NCBI GenBank assembly: GCA_035048815.1 | Contig: JAUCBN010000047.1 | Span: 13,482,001 to 13,546,000 of the forward strand | Direction of reading: 5' to 3' | DNA: 64,000 bases | From: Abelmoschus esculentus | Lineage: Eukaryota; Streptophyta; Magnoliopsida; Malvales; Malvaceae | Part shown: one piece after another, positions 1 through 13,485 of the stretch | How the letters are laid out: each line of letters starts with the position of its first letter | How positions within the stretch are numbered: the stretch's first letter is position 1 | Notes under the pieces: model-generated | What the model was told of the DNA's origin: nothing | Database searches by the model: none | Seen by the model: the letters and a program-made list of their open reading frames with translations, nothing else | Position numbers and translations under genes: made by a program

Positions 1-1744
1 TGTTCGGATTGGACAATGTGGAAGAAGATGGAGAGCTGAGAGCAGCATCGTCTTTGCCGTTGATTCCACAGCCACAGACACCAAAGGAGCCTATGGAGTT
101 TTTGTCTAGATCATGGTCTCTGTCTGCTTCGGAACTTTCTAAAGCCCTTTCTCTGAAACAGAAAGAGTTTGAGTTCGATTTTAGTCCGAGTTCATTTCCA
201 GACACCATTGTTGCACCTCAAGTTGTGAGTAATGATGATCTTGTATCCTTTGGCTTTTGTAGATACGTTGCATGTTTTGGATTTCTGATGTTGTGCTTTA
301 CTGTTTTCTGCTGATGTTTGTAGGCTGGGAAAGTCTTGGATTCGATTCAAGCTCGAAAAAATGGATCGATTGGGAAATGGTTTAATCAACACAAGGAGTT
401 GGGCGCTAACACAGTGAAGAAGAAGGATAAGATACGTGCGGAAAATGCTCGGTTGCACACTGCTGTTTCGGTAGCTGGACTTGCTGCAGGCTTGGCAGCT
501 ATAGCCACGGCTGGAAACTCCAATGGCACGGCTTCAGGGTCTAAAATGAGCGTTGCATTGGCATCTGCAACTCAACTTTTGGCATCACATTGCATTGAAT
601 TAGCAGAACTAGCCGGAGCTGATCATCACCGTGTCGCTTCTGTTGTTAAATCAGCAGTCGAAATTCAAAGTGCTGGTGATCTCATGACACTCACAGCAGC
701 AGCAGCCACAGGTATCTTAAGATATTCAAAACCAGTACCATTTAATACTCCAATGTCTATTTAGTTTTGTAATTTTATGAAATGGCTCTGAACCATAATC
801 TTCAAAACCAGCTTTGAGAGGAGAGGCAGCTCTAAAAGCCAGATTGCCAAAAGAAGCAAAGAAAAATGCAGCCATAAGTCCTTACGAGAGGGCCATAACT
901 GAAGCTCCTTGGTCTGCAGATTTTCTTACTCAAATGAAGGAGCCGAATCCTCCCTGTGAGGGTGAACTATTACAGCACACACGAAAAGGTAGTAATTTGA
1001 TTAAGCTGCTTTCGAGTTTCGAGTATAACATCTGAAGTCACTTGCTACTGCTATTCTCAGGTGCATTGAGATGGAAGCACGTCAATGTCTACATCAATAA
1101 GAAATCTCAGGTAACATAAACAAACTTGATAGTAAAAATACCAGAAAACATATTGTTGAGTTGATCCAATTTTGGTTTTACACATATTCAGATGTAATTT
1201 TTTTCCACTTTTCAAGCTCTTACAAATGCTCCATTGTCAGGTCATGATCAAGCTAAAAGGCAAACACGTTGGAGGGGCATTTTCTAAGAATAATAAATGT
1301 AAGCATTGCATTACTGTACCCTCTAATTTCGCATTAATCTAATGACTTTTCCTTTTTTGTAGTTTCTCTGTTTGATTTTGACATAACACTACTGCCATAG
1401 TTAAAATAACTAAACATATCCATACACATACTCGTATCGAATACTCAACTACTATTACTTTACCTTTACATCTCCGATTTACATCTCCCATCATTTATAT
1501 ACCAGGCATTGTTTATGGTGTTTGCGATGAGACTTCTGCATGGCCGTACAGAAAAGGGAGGGAAACCTGTGAGGAACTCTATTTCGGTCTCAAGACAGGG
1601 CAAGGTCTTCTAGAGTTCAAGTGTAAAAGCAAGATTCATAGGCAGAAATGGGTTGATGGGATTCAGAATCTTCTCCAGCAAGTCAGCTATGCCGAAGCAA
1701 CCGAGCTTTCTATAGAACCTTTGAGTATCAGCAACACGATATAG
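1..1744 (+). CDS. VAN3-binding protein / FORKED-like protein, 5' end cut by window
   Basis: Exons <1-224, 324-711, 812-988, 1061-1110, 1241-1298 and 1506-1744 join in frame across GT-AG introns, ending at a TAG at 1742-1744. The N-terminal part has the family signature PLIPQPQTPKEPMEFLSRSW, then the auxin-canalisation (DUF828) domain with AGLAAGLAAIATAG and a SHCIELAELAGADHHRV stretch. The last exons encode a plant PH-like domain (RWKHVNVYINKKSQ, VYGVCDET). In this family the proteins bind phosphoinositides and the ARF-GAP VAN3 at trans-Golgi/endosomes and help recycle PIN auxin carriers during vein patterning. The start codon lies left of the window; no in-frame ATG is seen before the conserved part. 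Family assignment is confident; which paralogue is not known. Confidence 0.9.
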
Positions 1745-2569
1745 GCAATAGTATAGTTTGTGCAGCACACATAGTGAATATGGTTTTGTGACAAGAATTG
1801 CATACATAATCTATGTTTCCATATTTAAGATATGCAACAAGTTCTTCCGATGCATGTTAAGAGAGATTTTTATACAGTTTTCTTGAGATACTTCCACTAT
1901 ATCCATGCTTGCAAAAAAGTAATAACAATAACAATGATAACAATAACAATAAAATTGCAAAACGACAGAGATCACAGCCGACAATGTTAAGATTCCAATT
2001 GTTCCTTGTTGGATTAGGGGATAGACTATGGAAGACAAACAACAAGATTGAAATGGTGCAAGTGGAAGACAACTTGAGGGAGATAAACAAAAATATGCCA
2101 TACCATTCCCATACTATCAGAATCATAGTACCCTAACTAGTAGTAATGATGCACATTGCTAGTTTTCAACTTTTCATTTATTTATTAAAAGAAACTCACC
2201 AATCACCATGAGAAATCCGCAATTACAGTATCGAGGTCCCTGCTCAGAGTTTGCTCAACTACTTAGCTTGATATTTGATTATTGATATTGCACACAAACC
2301 AGGCTAAGCAATCTAAGCAAATAGTCCTCTATCAAGAAGTTAACTGCACCAATTTTTCCTCTTCTTCTTTGGAAAAAGGCAGAGGAAGATGAATGAGATC
2401 CCCCATATTGAAAAAAAAACATCTAATTTGCAGGACTTTTGAGAGTTGGCATATGCACTTAAGATGCATAGAGTAGAATTACTTTTGCAGGCAATCTAAA
2501 TGACTAATAGAAAGTGCAAAACAACCCAATCTCCTCCCTTAGCACTGCTTTGTCTTCTGATTTTCGCTC
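1745..2569. other. Intergenic; 3' ends of two convergent genes and a short AAC/AAT repeat
   Basis: This is the space between the VAN3BP-like gene (+) and PURU (-), so it holds both 3' UTRs. Around 1919-1953 there is an imperfect AAC/AAT trinucleotide microsatellite. I see no gene in the rest; the open frames at 1610-2136 are low-complexity shadows. Confidence 0.6.
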
Positions 2570-5500
2570 TTAAAATACAACAGTCCTGTTTTCCTCATAT
2601 GGTAACACTCGCAGTTCACAGTATGATCCGATAGGCTTTGCAAGGCATTGCCTCTCAAGGTTCTCTGACTTTTGCACAAAACTCAGCAAATTGTCTCTGT
2701 GAGAAACTCTTTCAACCTATCAGGATAATTGAGGGCAGAATATTACGGAAGGCCATGAAACAATAAAGTATAAATATCAAATTTATTTAATGGTTATGCA
2801 GCATCTAAAAATGAATGTAACAAGCATCATTGGACAACAGTTGAAAAAAGTGAAAATAAATAGAAGACAAGAACCCAGATTTAGTTAAATTTGGATGTTA
2901 CTTCAACAGTAGCTAAGGAAGTTAGCAATTAAATATTATGACTTCACAAACTCGTTTTCAGCACCTTCACCCACTAAAAAAGTTTTGCAGATCAAATTAA
3001 CTTGTCATGGCTTCCTGAAAATTTTACCGTGACAGTGGAATCAACCATCAAACTAACTGGCTGTCGGACAACCAGAAAATTTGTGAAGAGTGACAATACA
3101 CATGGTCAAAAAGCAAGAAACTGCATTCTCGGTTATTACTTAAAGTTCTAGAAACTGAACTAAGGTAGTTCAAGTTGATTACTTCTTTGAATGGAAAATT
3201 GTAGAGCAGAATAATCACCATCATGTAACCCTTGCAAGAAGAATAGCAACACTGTTTAGTGTTTAGAGCAGTGTAAACAAATAGAATAATACCATTTGTT
3301 CAATAATAGGCCCCGAATCAAGTTCTTCAGTCACAAAGTGACTTGTTGCACCAATTAATTTCACACCTGCATCAAAAGCCTGCCAACGTAATCTAGAAAA
3401 TTTAAAATGCATATAGAGTTAGGGAGGAGGCATGAAGTGTTTCAATTCAAAAAGAAAGAGTAGTCACCTGTTTAGATGGATTCCCGCCCTTAAATGATGG
3501 CAAAAGGCCATGGTGAATGTTAATTACATCCTTCCCATATGTCCTCAAAAAATGACCAGATAAAATCTGCAAAAGTACAGAGTTATTTCCCAGCTTCCGA
3601 ACATAGCACTAGTTGATTAAACCAATTTCAATACACCTGGCCTCGGTATAATATACATGACTGTTTAACCAAACACAATGACAATACCAACAAGGGAAGA
3701 CACTACATGGTTTTGCTAAATGTTCAACATAGCTAAAAACTACCAGGAATCATTTGTGAAGGAAAAAAGTTAAGCCTATTCTTCCAGTTAATATTGTAGA
3801 ACTCCATACTAAAATCATTTCTGGATAAAGATTGATTTGCATTTAAACAAACTTGTGGAGAATCTTACAACCAGATTTACCTGCATATACCTGGCAAGTA
3901 CCAGAAAATCAGTATCTAGAACTAACTCTAAGATCTCTTCTTCTCTTTTATTCTCTTTTGTAGTCTGTAAATAATGATATGGAATCTTATTCCTTTGGAG
4001 AAAGCGCAACACATGGGTGTTTGGACCTCTTTCATGATTACTGCCATACAATGGAAACCAGAATCAAAATTTTGAAACAAAATGCAAATTGGACTAAAAG
4101 AGTTTTGAAGAAAAAATGACAACAGAAAAAATCACCAAAAGGGATGACAGTCTAAACATCACCTAATCACACAAGTAATATCAACAGGAAGTCTTCCTTC
4201 CTGCCATCTATATAACAAATCTACCAGGCAATGGTCCTGAAGCAAGATAAATGGTTTAATCATGCAAAGATTCAAATCAATATTAGGAGAAAAGCAAAAA
4301 GTTATACCTGTTTAGAAGCAAGGATGGCAATTTTAAACTTGGGATCGATATCAGGGACCCTGACAACAGATGTTGCAGCACCAAACACTTTTGAAAGATT
4401 TAGGAAATCTTCATCCATTTGCTCCCGAGGCCATTTAACAGGGTCAAAAACAAACTCACTGAAATTTTGAACAGAAACATCTAGGTCTAATTATGGTCTC
4501 CTTGGTCACCTTGTAACCACAAGGTACAGTCATCATTGGATATTTAATTATTTGTTCGAACTACACATCGTTCTACAACATTGAACAAGGAAAAGAAGCA
4601 CTGTCCAAAGTCAAACCTACTTTTAATCGGTACTGATATCGATTAAAAAGAAGCAACTTAGAAAAAATTAAGATAATACTCTATCTCTTCTTGATTCCAT
4701 TAACTCTCCTTTATAATAAAACCAATCTGCACAGAATAGTTTCGTGGTTTTAACTTAAGCCAAAAGGTCAACCATCCAACAACAACACAACTGTTCAAAT
4801 AGTTCTTATTTGCAACACTAACTTGCTTTATTGATCCTACCAGGGATTCAAAAAACGGCTCACAACCGCTATTGCGGCAATGGTAATGCCACCGGCCGAA
4901 ATCGTTAATAGTATAAATAACGGCAAAACTCGGAATCGTATTTTAACGGTAACTGTCAATAACGACCATGGCGGTGTGTTATTCATGTCATTGTCCCACA
5001 ATTTCAAAAACGCTCAGAAAATAAGAAGCATCAGTCAAATTTCATCATAAATTGTGAGTTAAAAAAAAATAGGACCGCGACACTAGTGACCGCAATAGCA
5101 ACTGCTATATCCGCAACTACGATAAACGCTAGGTGACCAAAAACGCAAAGTCAAACTCTTTTTAAATCCATGGATCTTACATTGATTCTTTAGCATCATG
5201 TTTTATCAGGACAAGTTAAGTTTATAACACTTTGAAATCTAAAGGGAGGGCTGCCAGCCTGCCAAGACTCAATTTGTCTCTTGCATTCATCAATGAACGG
5301 CAATTAGCATAGAATTACAAAATTTTAGACCATTAAAAGTAACCTTACCTTCTGGAATAAAAGACGTTCTTTTTTTCAGGGACAAAAATATCAGCCCCAA
5401 GTATGTTTCCTCCCCTTGAAGCTATACATTCTGATAGCTTTGCAACTATCCCAACTTGATCCTACCACCCAAAAAAACAAAGAACACCATATTCAATTAA

Positions 5501-5779
5501 AAAAATTAACAAAATCATTCATTTTAATTGTGAAAAAACTTCTTTTTTTGTCAGGAATGAAAACTTAAAGAGGCAAATCCAATTCAACCACCGAAATCTG
5601 GAAATGGGTAAACACAAAAAAGAGAGGGAACATACAGGGCAGTGGAAGACATGGATGCCATGGGTGAGAGAGGAAGAAGAAGATGAGGGGTATCCGGGTA
5701 AATTGTAAGATTTGAAGGACTTCTTTGCAAATCCAACAAAATGGGGAATGCTTGATGAGACTCGTCTCGTGAGTGTCAT
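2570..5779 (-). CDS. PURU: Formyltetrahydrofolate deformylase, mitochondrial (PURU)
   Basis: Eight exons: 5636-5779, 5349-5461, 4308-4458, 4163-4236, 3881-4040, 3468-3566, 3293-3379, 2570-2716; the joined protein is 324 aa. It hydrolyses 10-formyl-THF to THF and formate, which in plants protects mitochondrial glycine decarboxylase/SHMT during photorespiration. The first ~40 residues are Arg/Ser-rich, as in a mitochondrial presequence. An ACT domain (about 45-130; DQVGIVAKLSECIASRGG) precedes the formyltransferase domain. The catalytic Asn and His lie in INIHHGLLPSFKG (N230, H232) and the Asp in TEELDSGPII (D268). The start at 5779 (MTLTRRV) fits the family; upstream in-frame Met codons add an unlikely extension. 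The protein runs to the normal C-terminus (ending NRTVVF) with no breaks. An intron carries a MITE at 4841-5172. Confidence 0.95.
4833..5180. mobile_element. hAT-type MITE in a PURU intron, with 8-bp target-site duplication
   Basis: The element occupies 4841-5172 (332 bp). It starts CAGGGATTCAAAAAACGG and ends TTTTTAAATCCATG, which are imperfect terminal inverted repeats (about 12 of the first 14 positions pair). It is flanked by gatcctac (4833-4840) and gatcttac (5173-5180), an 8-bp duplication with one mismatch. Subterminal CGCTATTGCGGC near 4868 and the inverse GACCGCAATAGC near 5089 are typical of hAT elements. There is no transposase ORF. It sits between exons 3 and 2 of PURU and is locally GC-richer than the intron around it. 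Confidence 0.8.
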
Positions 5780-6849
5780 TTCTCCACTTCTCTCCTTTCT
5801 TACCCACAACAGCTGGGAATTTCACTTGCCGGCCCTCTCCTTTTGGCTGTCGAATCTCGCACGGAGAAGATGATACGACACCGTCGGATAAAGGGTTTGA
5901 ACGTATCTACCAACCAAATATGCCAATTGTACGGTTTAGTTATAAAATATTTGTGATGATCCGGATAATTAATAATATTTTTTTATTATTTAATTATGTA
6001 ATTAGTTATTATTATATATAAATTATAAGATAATATATTAATTTCGCTATATGCTAGATAATATATAGTAAAAAATAAATTAATTATAATGTAGTGATAT
6101 ACCTAACATAACGTTTGTTATAACATTAAATTTTACCTAATAAATTATAAACATTGACATGACACTAATAAAAAACTTATTGTAACAATTAAATTTATGA
6201 AAAAAAAACAAATAATTAAGTTGCCTATCTCGTAAAACCTCTATTTGGCTTAGCAAAAATATATTAACAATTACAAGTATTTTATAACTTATTTCAGACT
6301 TCTCAAAATCCTTTTTAAATTGTTTTAATAAATTATTCTCAATAGTCTCGTTGTCTTAGTGGGGGAACTTACATCCCTTTGTGATTCGATACTCCCAAAC
6401 TATATATAGAAATTTTAAAAATAATCTAATTAATTTTTATTTTAAAATATAAATGACGTTTAATTCTATTTTAAATTTTAGATAATTGTAACAAAATGTG
6501 ATTTGCAAGTAAAGTCTTCTTTTAAAATCGTATTTATTGTAACTTTTGACATAAATTTTAAAATAATTTTAAATATTTTTTTCTCAAATAAAAGACTTAT
6601 ATATCCAACGAAACCTATATAGATGATCACTTATATATTCAATACATCCCTTTGTCTGAAATTAATCTCCCCGAAAAAAAATAGAACCAACGAGAGTTTT
6701 ATAATTATAGATTGTAAAATGCAGGGAAGCAAAAAGCGTATGTATTATAATTGTAAGCGTATAATGCAAGGTAAAGGTCCAAAAGAGATTCCAATAGCTT
6801 CAGTGCGATCGCCATAGCTTCAGAGCATAGACAAGCTCTATTATTACAC
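5780..6849. other. Intergenic: PURU promoter and 3' flank of the PQT3-like gene
   Basis: About 1.07 kb. The first ~150 bp next to 5779 are mixed-composition and probably the PURU leader and promoter. Positions 5940-6650 are extremely AT-rich with no coding signal. The last ~150 bp are probably the PQT3-like 3' UTR. No repeat with clear ends was found. Confidence 0.5.
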
Positions 6850-9800
6850 TCATCTATGTTTATTATAGCTGCTGCGTTCTCGTTCCTTGGATCCTCTTGA
6901 GTGGTGTGATTGTTCGGTCCGGTCGGCAGATGGTGAGCGCGAATACCTCGACGGCTTCCTTTTGAAATGCCTATCATCGTCGCTAGATCTGTGATCTACA
7001 GCATTGCTACGACTGTTCTTCCTACCACCACCGTTAGTGCCAGAAGGTGCCTTGGCTGCTGCAGAACTAGTCTTGTAGTCATCATAGTATCCATTGGAAG
7101 TCGACTTGTGATGGCTAGAAGAAGCAGGTGCATCAGAAGATAGTCTGCGTTTCTTGCTGTGTTCTTCTGGAAAGCTAATGCGAGAAAACACGCTAGACTT
7201 TTGGGTCTTATCCATTGCTTCTGTAGCTGCCGTGGAAGTGGCTTTGGCGACTGTTTCAGGGGCAAGCTTAGAAGACTCTGATCGATAGTGATGATGAAAA
7301 TCACGGTCGTGATCACGATCATTATGTTGGTCAGGTTTCCTCTTGGAAGGACGGGGAGGTGCTTTGTGGTCCTGCAAGGAATGTGAACTTCTCTCTGATT
7401 GGAGACAAGGATGTTCGCGGCGACGGTCACCACCTAACATTTGCGGGGTAGGATTCTGCAACAAACAACCATGATTGAAAGGTTCAAGTTTAGCAACCAA
7501 AAGAACTCGCTCTAAATATGGATCCATTATAAAAAATACTCCCATTTTGGTAAGTTGTTTAGTTTATTCTTCTGAATTCTTTTTAACTAACAATCCACCT
7601 GGACTCGAAAGACGATATTATTTTTTCATGTCATTACTACTGGACATGAGCATGACTGATACTAATTAGACAAGAGAATCTTCCAGTAGAATTTCATGGA
7701 TAGCGACCAGAACAGAAGCATATCTCTCTAATGTTCATTTTGAGGACAGAAATAGAACAGACCAAACTCAAGAGCACTGATAGATGAAACAAAGAACAGC
7801 AGATGACAAGTACATAAAAATTACGAATTAATTTTAGACATACTTGAAAAGCCATGCAAGGAGCAAAGACAAACTAGATGAACTAGAAAGGAAATCTATG
7901 TCTTGAGGCGTAAATGAGATACCTATGCTTGCAAGCAATTCAAGTTCAACTTGAAGAAAAAACTCAATCTCAATTTGCTAATCATTGAACCAAACTCGAG
8001 CTCAAACGGATCAAGAGACTAATCGAGCTTTTCGCTTTTAATATATTATTAAATTACATTTCTACCCTTAGCATATATTCAATACGAAGCTTTAGTACAA
8101 AAATAAATAAACGAGTTTAATCGAGCTCAAGCTCAATTATATCTCAAGCAGAGTATTGAGCACCGAGTTCTGAATCGATCTTGAGCTAGCCACTATTCAT
8201 GGCTCAATGCGATTACACCCCTACTCTTAACTAACTTCGAATAAATTGGTTGTTTTCATTTTGCATCGGAGATATATTTCAAACCCCAATAAGATTTGGC
8301 ACTATTAATAGACGATCTCATGATGGCTTTGAGGTTTAAAGTATATCACTTCTGCTTCATTATGAACTCGACAAACAGCAGAAATGGAATTAAAGAAACA
8401 AAGAAAGAAGCAGAGTATAGAGCACGTATTTAGCAATATAGATAATATGAATCAGAAGGATGCAAAATGACACAAATATAATGCTTAAACTGTGCAACCC
8501 TGACCAACTCCATGTGGTAATCCTTTTTCAATTATACTATTCTTTTGCCTTCCCTATATGTTAATAAGTGGAACCATATGTGCATAACCAGAAATAGGAA
8601 GTATGAAATAATGAATACATACAGATTTTGACTTCAATAAAGAAAGATCACTGGTGCTACTCACTTCTCTACTGAACTCCCGATCTCTGGAGAAATCCCT
8701 GAACGAATTTATGGTTAGTAATCCATTTAATAATGTGAAATCCATATCTATAAATAACAAGAAGAAACATATTATTCCAACAATTAGTATGTTCAGTACC
8801 TTTCACCTACTCTCTGATTTTCATGCCGCCTCCGCAAATCAGCTTGTCGGGCCTCAAATTCCTCTCTACTCATATTTGGTGGGGCAACATTCATACCCAT
8901 TCCAAACATAGCAAGATCTCTATGAAACATTCACACCAAAGCCAGTCAGACCATAGATGTCCAAGTTATATCAAATTGTATATGAAGTTAAAACTGACAA
9001 AAAATCCATGCATACACCCACTGACCCAAGCAATATAATTGCGACTGTTATAAACATAACACATAGGATATTTAACAAATATTACTCATACCTTTGAGGT
9101 GGGACAGGAGGAAACATGTATCCTTGACCACCAAAAGGGTCTGGAGGCATGACACCTCCAAAAGGCATGTCAAGTGGACCTAGTCCATATCCCCCCATAT
9201 AAGGCATCCCACCAGCATAAGGACCCATAAATCCATCCATTCCTGGCTGCATACCAGTCCAGTACGGGTTATAGGCTGAAGGACCCATAGACATCATATA
9301 GTTCTCGACTGCAAGATCCTGAGGGGTTTTCCAATGCAAGTCTTGAGGGAAAAAAGAATCAGATTCAGGTTAAACATTCCTAATGATGTTATGAATCTCA
9401 CATTTAGAATCATCATCAAATAGGGTCTGTAGACCTACCATTTGCTAGCAAACGTGCCTTCTTCTTTTTCTTTTTCTTTCCTGGAGAAGCAAAGCATCAA
9501 AATTAAAACTCAATCCATTTATTACCTCATTCCCACTAGAGAAGGAAAACTACTTTCTCTCTATATAATACACACCAACATCAATCCAACTATTGTGCAA
9601 GATGAAACATGAAAGAAGATTACATTAAAAGTCTACTACCTGAAGATTGTATGTTAATATACCCACCAGAATATTCTTTTCAAAAAAGACACTAGCCACA
9701 ATCTTTCAAGAAGAAGGATGGTACTAATGCAGGCATGGACGAGAATAGCCCCACTTCAAACATTTCCAATCCAGTTTTGAGTCTAACCCTATGTTTTAAG

Positions 9801-12800
9801 GGAAAGGAAAGTAAACACCTTTCCCATCTTTGGATTTTTTTTTTATTATTTGAGCAAGGGAAAGTGAAGGGAGTTGAAGATCTCTCAGGTTCCCTTCAAA
9901 CACTCCATTTTTATTTAACCCGATCTGGGGGAAAGCTAGGGAAAGGATAGTTAAAAATATATATTAAGATATAAAATACATTTTAATCCCTTTAATCTTT
10001 TACATGAATGATATAATTAGAAAAGGTCAATAAAATGAATAATTTGCTTCCAATTGTTTAACCAAACAAAGGTAGTGAATATTCCATTACTTTACTTTCT
10101 TACAAATTTCTAGAGGAGAATGGAGATTAGTACCAATATTCTTGAAGGTTTTCATTCAAAGCAACATAATAGATAGATCAAGAAACAAAAATCATTACCT
10201 GCCTCCCCAGAAGCAGCCTTCTGTTGCACTTCTTCCTCTGTAAGTGGGACACTGCTTTGTGATGCAGGTTCCTTCACACTCATTGACTCCAGTGTAGCCT
10301 CAGATGCATCAGCAGGTTTAACAACCTTAACTCTCGCCAAGGCCTGCTGTGGAGGAATAGCTACCTTTACCTCATTAGCGTTTTCATTTACAACAGGGCA
10401 TTCTTCCTTAGCAAATACTGGCTTCTGTTCTCCCTTTGATGCAGCAGATGTAGTAGGTGATGGAATTTTTGGCTGTGGACATCGAGCAGACTCCATATCT
10501 AAATTTGAAAGACAGTACAAATCAATCATGATTCCCATGTTAGAGAACATATTGAAAACTTCATTTTATTATGCCAATGGCTTCTGAACCTTGAATTTGA
10601 AAAGTGCTTCCAGCATTTTCAGCACTGCTGTTACCAGACTCCAATATACGATTAATTGTATCTCTTAGGGTCTTATTTGGCAGAAGGTCATCGGCGAGTA
10701 TGTTGGAAGCCCCACATACGCACACTAATTTTGAGATAATGTGATCCCTTATACCTGAGTTAAATTTTGTTAAAGTGAGCTTCACCATTCATAAACAAAA
10801 GTATCAGCATGAAAAAAGAACCAGAAAAATCAATAGAATATGTAGCTATGGAACTCACATTTATCACAAAAACTGGTAAAACAACATTTGCTAGTTAGAA
10901 CAGCATCTTTCATTACTTCCTTGCACAATGGGCAGTGAAATTCAGGTGGAAGGTCACCAACAGAACGAGTGGAAGGCAAACCCTCAATTTCTTTCTCAAA
11001 AGCAGCTCTGTTAGAAAAAAAAAATCAAGCATAAAAACAAAGAATTCACTACAAGCATAGAGAAAATAGAACTTATAATACAAAACAGTTACTCATTAGG
11101 CTTCAAAACTGCAACTGCTCCACTTGGCAATGCATAAGAGCCATCTGGAGTGGCCATCAGCATCGACTTCGGAATGCCAGTTGGAGGCTTTACTCTTTTG
11201 ATATCATAGTTTGGATCACCATTTGTGGGGCAGTGCTGAATAAAATGCCCTACATGACAAATTCCATAATAAGTGCAAATTTGCTAGAAAGCATAATCTC
11301 TGGGAAAAGAAGTATTATCAACATACCTGGCACCTTACAGCGGTGACAAACATAACCCTGAGGAGGAGTTTTCCGCTCCAATCCTGAATGAGCTCAATTA
11401 AAACAAACACGATCTTCAGCTCCATACACAATTTCAGTAAAGTTACATGAATGGAATGTCCCACAAAATCTCAAACCCGATTGTTTTAAATGAGAATAAA
11501 TGCCCTTCATTTTTTCAAGCACGAATATTTACATAAAAATATTACATGTTAGTGAGAAAAAAAAATTGCAGTGCAACTTCAAAAATTTACAAGAGCATTG
11601 ATCACCGACAAACTTGCAAGTAAGGAACTATGGACAAGGTCATCATGCTCGCGTGCATACATATATAGACAGCGAGACGCAAAATAATAAGAAATCACAT
11701 AACTAATATCACATGCAAAAAACGCAGACATATTTATGCCAAAATACTAAGAAACATCAACAAATGCCAATGATCTAGAGATTGGCATAAAAAGAACATC
11801 ATATACAAAAACATACCAATCCACCATTAATAAATGATGCAATAAAAATAAAAAGGGCATAGGAGAATCACCAAAACCACGCCCTCCCATCCTGCCACCC
11901 ATACCCCTTCCAAAGCCTCTACCAGGTCCAAAACCATCTGCACTTTGGCTATCATCCAAAATAATTAAAATTGTTACTAATGAAAATTACAACAAACAAC
12001 AAACAAGAAAAAAAATAGCACTCATCTTACCGCTGCCAGTCCAACGCAGGAGTATCAATTAAAGCCTTAATCTTGTTGTCTTCGTCAGCTTTATTAGTAG
12101 GGGGAGCATTATGAACTGGATTGCTAGACTGAACTGGCAGCGTTTCAGGGATTGAATATAAATCATTTCCAAATTCATCCCATTCAGTGTCTTCAGTCTA
12201 TAAGCAAAAAGATCAAGGACGATATTAGGCTTCCAGTGTTTTTCCTTTGCTAATATGTAGAATATTCCTCAAATACACAATAGTTAGCACTAGAAGCATG
12301 AAGACAAAAGAAGTTTCATCAAGGAAAATATGTTAGGAAAAAACTTACATGTTTTGGGGCAGATGACTCAGCATCCAGAAAGTTAATCTTTTCAGGTTGA
12401 GCATTTTCAATCTGATTTTCTACCTTAGGCCTGTGAAGCATGGCAAAGCCCTAACTCAGACCCATAATTAAATTTCATTTACCAATAGTAGTCAGTAGGC
12501 AACATAGCAGGTGTAAGAACACAACATATCAAATTCATGCAGTAAATTGAACCTTTTACACCTGCTTTTTTAACAACAATGTTTAATATTTGACTGGTTA
12601 GGTATCTAAAGGATAGGGATAATACTCTTGAGCAGCAACAATAGGCATGCGAGGCTTTCCAGGAACACGGCGAATTAATACAGAAGTACTTTTTGGGATT
12701 AGCATTGCTTCATCAAGATATTCTGAAATTGAAAACATAGAACAAGGCTATAAAAGACTACAGACTAATCCAATGAGGAGAAAAAATTTAAATATCCATT

Positions 12801-13485
12801 CAAGAAACGAAGTGAGCCAACATAAAGAAAGATTTGGCTATACTCTGAACAGACATTTGTATGCTAAATTTAATTAAAAACCCGAATACCCTCACTAAGA
12901 AAACAATTCTTTATATTGACTGGGTTCCCAAGGTAACCAGTTGGTTATCAGACTTCTAAATTAAAAACACATCTCCACACACTCAAAGTACAAAAAACTA
13001 GTCAAGGTTACAACAGCCTATACAAGAGAAGCTATGTCCCGTGATAAAAACTCTATTTGAAGCCAAGGCAACCCAGTTAAATATATGTAAGTTGTAACTA
13101 AATGGAATCCTTTTTCTCCTTTCAATGATAAACTAAATGCACTATATGCTTCCAATTAAAATTTAAGTATTAAACATCTAAAGAGAAGACCATTCATATT
13201 AAGTATTAAGAACATGATACTAAATGGAATCCCTTTTTCCTTTCAATAATAAACTAAATGCGCTATATGCTTTCAATTAACATTTAATTGAAAATAGCTA
13301 CCAAAGAGCAAAGACCAACCTTCGTTAGTTTGAGCATTAGTGACAAGGAGGTCGAAATCTGTACCCCTTCCCAAGTGCTTTGATTCAAATATTTTTTCTT
13401 TCAAAGTACCAACGCTTATAAACGGGCCATCCATGGCAATTGAGTCAAAATCTCTTGCACTCTTAAACTTGTAATAAACAGCCAT
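6850..13485 (-). CDS. PQT3-like E3 ubiquitin ligase (DWNN-zinc knuckle-RING/U-box; RBBP6/Mpe1 homologue)
   Basis: Fifteen exons: 13320-13485, 12626-12722, 12349-12430, 12031-12197, 11872-11948, 11327-11383, 11093-11249, 10859-11007, 10590-10754, 10199-10498, 9439-9480, 9092-9341, 8800-8919, 8623-8698, 6850-7455; 836 aa, near the family length. The ubiquitin-like DWNN domain starts at Met1 (MAVYYKFKSARDFDSI). A CCHC zinc knuckle is at C209-C212-H217-C222 (YVCHRCKVPGHFIQHC). A RING/U-box-like domain begins at C293/C296 (FHCPLC) with C309, C310, C315 and C318. Then come a Lys run, a Gly/Met/Pro-rich region and a basic RS/KR-rich tail. Arabidopsis PQT3 ubiquitinates PRMT4b and tunes oxidative-stress tolerance; the yeast and animal relatives act in mRNA 3'-end processing. 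The long intron 14 (7456-8622) holds Leu/Ser-type TCGAGCTC-rich repeat debris around 7980-8220. No breaks were seen. Confidence 0.93.

Noticed and set aside
7980..8220. TCGAGCTC-rich block in PQT3 intron 14 as a delimited transposon
   Set aside because: Its right end (attacacccctac) looks like a hAT-type end, but I could not find the left end or a duplication.
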